The notes under the pieces were generated by a model. That model did no database searches, was not told the origin of the DNA, and saw nothing but the letters and a program-made list of their open reading frames with translations. The translations under genes and the position numbers were made by a program. 15,567 bases of DNA from Thermoplasmata archaeon (GTDB lineage Archaea; Thermoplasmatota; Thermoplasmata; Thermoplasmatales; Thermoplasmataceae): assembly GCA_021797225.1 (NCBI GenBank), contig JAKAAE010000026.1, positions 1-15,567 of the forward strand. The letters are read 5' to 3'. Shown in pieces: positions 13,663 to 15,567 of the stretch. Positions within the stretch are counted from its first letter, which is position 1. Each line of letters begins with the position of its first letter.

Positions 13663-14631
13663 ATGCAATCGGTAAGGAAGCTACAGCTTACGGGAGGGTC
13701 CACTTATATAGTATCATTACCATCAAAATGGGTAAAAAGCAATAATTTACAGCAGAGCAGCGAGGTAAAAATAGAGGAGTCAAGGAACAGACTTATACTG
13801 TACGGAAGTGGGGATGTTAAAACAGACGTTGAAAAGCATTTAATTCTAAATTCCAAAATGGATTCAAAAAGCATCCAGAGAGCATTGATTTCCCTGTACA
13901 TATCGGGATACGATACACTTGCCATAACAAGTTCCTTTTATATCAGCGATGAAACCAGGGAAGCAATAAAAAAATTTTCAAAGCTTGTAATTGGTATAGA
14001 AATATTTGAGGAGGATTCCAAGAAAATAGTACTTCAGAATGTTCTTAACTCCAACTCATATCCTATATATAATTCAATAAAACGTATGTCCCTGAACGTT
14101 GAATCAATGATATATGATACAATAAAAGGAATAAATGATAATGACATAGATCTTCTTAGGAATGTAGTTGAACGTGATGATGAAATAGATCGGTTCCAGT
14201 GGTATATATACAGAGAAGTCAAGGGAAAAAGTTGTGAAGATCCGAATAGCATATACTATCTTATCATATCCAGGATTCTGGAAAGAATGGCAGATCATGC
14301 TGTAAATATATGTCAGATCTGGATGAATAGGGAAGATGTGGAAATCCCCTATGGAAAAGTTGTGGACAATCTTACCTTTTCTCTGGATTTATTCAAAAAA
14401 TCAATGTCACTGTTTTACTCAAAAAAATACAGCGGGCTGAATGATATAATATCGTTCAAGAGAACTATTATGAATCAGAAAAAGGAATTGCTGGATATGG
14501 GGAAAAACTCAGATATCGCAACAATTTCCTTTTCATCTGAAGAGATTTCAAGAATAGCGCTTTACTCAACTGACATAGCTGAACTTGCAATGGATATGAT
14601 TCTTTCAATCCAAAATGAAGTGATGCTATAG
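13663..14631 (+). CDS. AbrB-PhoU fusion, phosphate-uptake regulator-like protein
   Basis: A 322-residue protein with an N-terminal SpoVT/AbrB-type swapped-hairpin domain (about 1-48: RKLQLTGGSTYIVSLPSKWV...SSEVKIEE...RLILYG) and a helical PhoU-like region behind it (about 135-320). The PhoU metal-cluster signature E/DxxxD appears as ERDDEID (170-176), with the partner helix RILERMADHAVNI (204-216). The second PhoU repeat (about 240-315) is degenerate and lacks a clear E/DxxxD. Archaeal proteins of this build are annotated as phosphate-uptake regulators; the AbrB part suggests DNA binding. PhoU proteins normally restrain PstSCAB transport or signal phosphate status, but no pst gene is visible; the nearest phosphate carrier is the PHS symporter about 3 kb away. 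The stop overlaps that of rpiA by 6 nt. Confidence 0.85.
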   Translation: MQSVRKLQLTGGSTYIVSLPSKWVKSNNLQQSSEVKIEESRNRLILYGSGDVKTDVEKHLILNSKMDSKSIQRALISLYISGYDTLAITSSFYISDETREAIKKFSKLVIGIEIFEEDSKKIVLQNVLNSNSYPIYNSIKRMSLNVESMIYDTIKGINDNDIDLLRNVVERDDEIDRFQWYIYREVKGKSCEDPNSIYYLIISRILERMADHAVNICQIWMNREDVEIPYGKVVDNLTFSLDLFKKSMSLFYSKKYSGLNDIISFKRTIMNQKKELLDMGKNSDIATISFSSEEISRIALYSTDIAELAMDMILSIQNEVML

Positions 14632-15294
14632 TTTTTTAAAATTCATTATCCTGCAATTTTTTTCAGTTCCAATAAATATTTTTGTGGCAATACTCCTGAA
14701 TATGCCAACCTCCACAACTCCAGGTATCATCTTAATTCTGGGTTCCAGTTCCGGATCTGTATATTCGAATTTACAGTCAAGTATGTAATTACCATTATCA
14801 CTCCTGAATTTTTTTCCATCCCTGAAAGTGCCATTGCATCCCAGTTTTTCAATATTTTTTTTCGTAATATCTTCCATGAAGGGAAGCACCTCTACCGGCA
14901 GTGGGAAGTTATGAAGTCTTGATGAAAATTTAGAGTGGTCGGCCATTATGTAAACGTTCCTGCTGTTATAGGCGACTATTTTTTCTCTTACCAGGGCACC
15001 TCCCCCGCCTTTGACAAGATTTCCCGCATCATCGAATTCATCAGCCCCGTCAAAATCTATTTCAATGCCATCTAAATTGTTAACTGTTTTTATTCCATAG
15101 GATCTGGCCAGTTCTTCTGTTCTAACTGAGGTAGGAACACCTGTTATGTCTGAAATTTTTCCAGATTTTACCATTTCCCCGAGACCAACCAGAAAATATT
15201 TCGTGGTAGAGCCTGTGCCTAGCCCGAGCTTCATGCCACTGTGCACGTATTTTAGAGCATCCGTTGCAGCAAGTTTTTTTTCATCTTCGTACAT
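14626..15294 (-). CDS. rpiA: Ribose-5-phosphate isomerase A
   Basis: A 222-residue enzyme interconverting ribose 5-phosphate and ribulose 5-phosphate, feeding nucleotide and aromatic amino-acid synthesis. All RpiA signatures are present: phosphate loop GLGTGSTTKYF (24-34), GVPTSVRTEELA (52-63), D82-GADE86, K95-GGGGALVREK105 with catalytic E104, PVEVLPF (133-139), SDNGNYILDC (165-174) and PGVVEVGIF (191-199). Length matches the family. I chose the ATG at 15294; an in-frame TTG at 15309 would add five residues (LLYYN), but the TATA-like box at about 15322 sits 28 nt above the ATG and only 13 nt above the TTG. The gene converges on the AbrB-PhoU gene, sharing the 6-nt palindrome CTATAG that supplies both stop codons. 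Confidence 0.94.
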   Translation of the reverse strand: MYEDEKKLAATDALKYVHSGMKLGLGTGSTTKYFLVGLGEMVKSGKISDITGVPTSVRTEELARSYGIKTVNNLDGIEIDFDGADEFDDAGNLVKGGGGALVREKIVAYNSRNVYIMADHSKFSSRLHNFPLPVEVLPFMEDITKKNIEKLGCNGTFRDGKKFRSDNGNYILDCKFEYTDPELEPRIKMIPGVVEVGIFRSIATKIFIGTEKNCRIMNFKKL

Positions 15295-15315
15295 ATTGTA
15301 GTATAGCAAGTTGGT

Positions 15316-15329
15316 TAATTAATATTTAT
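15316..15329 (-). promoter_or_regulatory. TATA-like box of rpiA
   Basis: Minus-strand ATAAATATTAATTA is centred about 28 nt above the ATG at 15294, in the gap between rpiA and the upstream membrane-protein gene on the same strand. Confidence 0.5.
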
Positions 15330-15386
15330 CGCACTTCAAGAGAATACTATGTATTAAGCACTGGAAGATAGACTGTGCCAACTCTG

Positions 15387-15566
15387 TTAAAGTGCAGGGA
15401 ATCCCAACGCAACATCTATTATTATACCTAGAGCAAGCACTACTGAAGCATATATGTTATAATAAAAGGCCTTGCCAAAATTGCCTTTATAGGCAAGCAT
15501 GAATGCAGTCAGCATGATAACCCCGTGAAATGTTGTTGTGATATAAGATAAAATGTTCAATCGATA
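15387..15566 (-). CDS. C-terminal fragment of an unidentified membrane protein
   Basis: An open minus-strand frame enters from the right edge and ends at TAA (15387-15389), giving 59 visible residues; the start is outside the window. The sequence is hydrophobic with two probable membrane helices (about 8-25, ITTTFHGVIMLTAFMLA, and about 38-56, IYASVVLALGIIIDVAL) joined by a short YKGNFGKAFYYN loop and ending GFPAL. I do not recognise the family. It lies upstream of rpiA on the same strand with a 92-nt gap containing the rpiA promoter, so the two are probably separate transcription units. Confidence 0.6.
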   Translation of the reverse strand, partial: YRLNILSYITTTFHGVIMLTAFMLAYKGNFGKAFYYNIYASVVLALGIIIDVALGFPAL

Positions 15567-15567
15567 T

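Overview
The window looks like chromosome of an AT-rich acidophilic archaeon of the order Thermoplasmatales (Ferroplasma/Picrophilus/Cuniculiplasma-like). This is inferred from gene content: an archaeosine-type tRNA-guanine transglycosylase, a geranylgeranyl reductase, an AbrB-PhoU protein and a DUF217-type VapB. Promoter layout agrees: most genes have a TATA-like box about 24-28 nt upstream of the start codon, giving leaderless transcripts, and clear Shine-Dalgarno sequences appear mainly before downstream operon genes. I see no rRNA, tRNA, CRISPR array, insertion sequence or phage gene.

Layout. 1-1005: the 3' end of a DHA2-type MFS exporter followed 4 nt later by a MarR regulator, probably one operon. 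986-1990 (-): a zinc-dependent medium-chain dehydrogenase whose end overlaps the MarR gene. 2198-2771: a VapBC toxin-antitoxin pair behind a promoter carrying a tandem ATATGCATAT palindrome. 2824-4074 (-): an unusual Nramp-family transporter. Upstream of it lie a possible 50-aa leaderless ORF and a DtxR/IdeR-like palindrome (TTAGGT-GT-ACCTAA). 4370-6247: tgtA, which retains its catalytic aspartates but has lost the three zinc-site cysteines. 6248-6883 (-): a GNAT acetyltransferase. 7028-7549: a HAD/MDP-1-like phosphatase. 7605-9159: two genes of unknown function in an apparent operon. 9164-10582 (-): a PHS-type phosphate:H+ symporter, preceded by an EamA/DMT transporter (10663-11544, -). 11625-12767 (-): a geranylgeranyl-reductase-family flavoprotein with a GTG start. 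12886-13605: a membrane protein with a sequon-rich external domain. 13663-14631: an AbrB-PhoU regulator. 14626-15294 (-): rpiA. 15387-15566 (-): the C-terminus of an unidentified membrane protein.

Most of this is housekeeping and transport. Two themes link genes: phosphate (PHS symporter and AbrB-PhoU protein, about 3 kb apart and not co-transcribed) and metal ions (Nramp-like carrier and the DtxR-like operator). The observations most worth following are the cysteine-less tgtA zinc site, the metal-type operator with micro-ORF ahead of a motif-divergent Nramp, and the uncharacterised two-gene operon at 7605-9159. I found no convincing new multi-gene defence or biosynthetic system.
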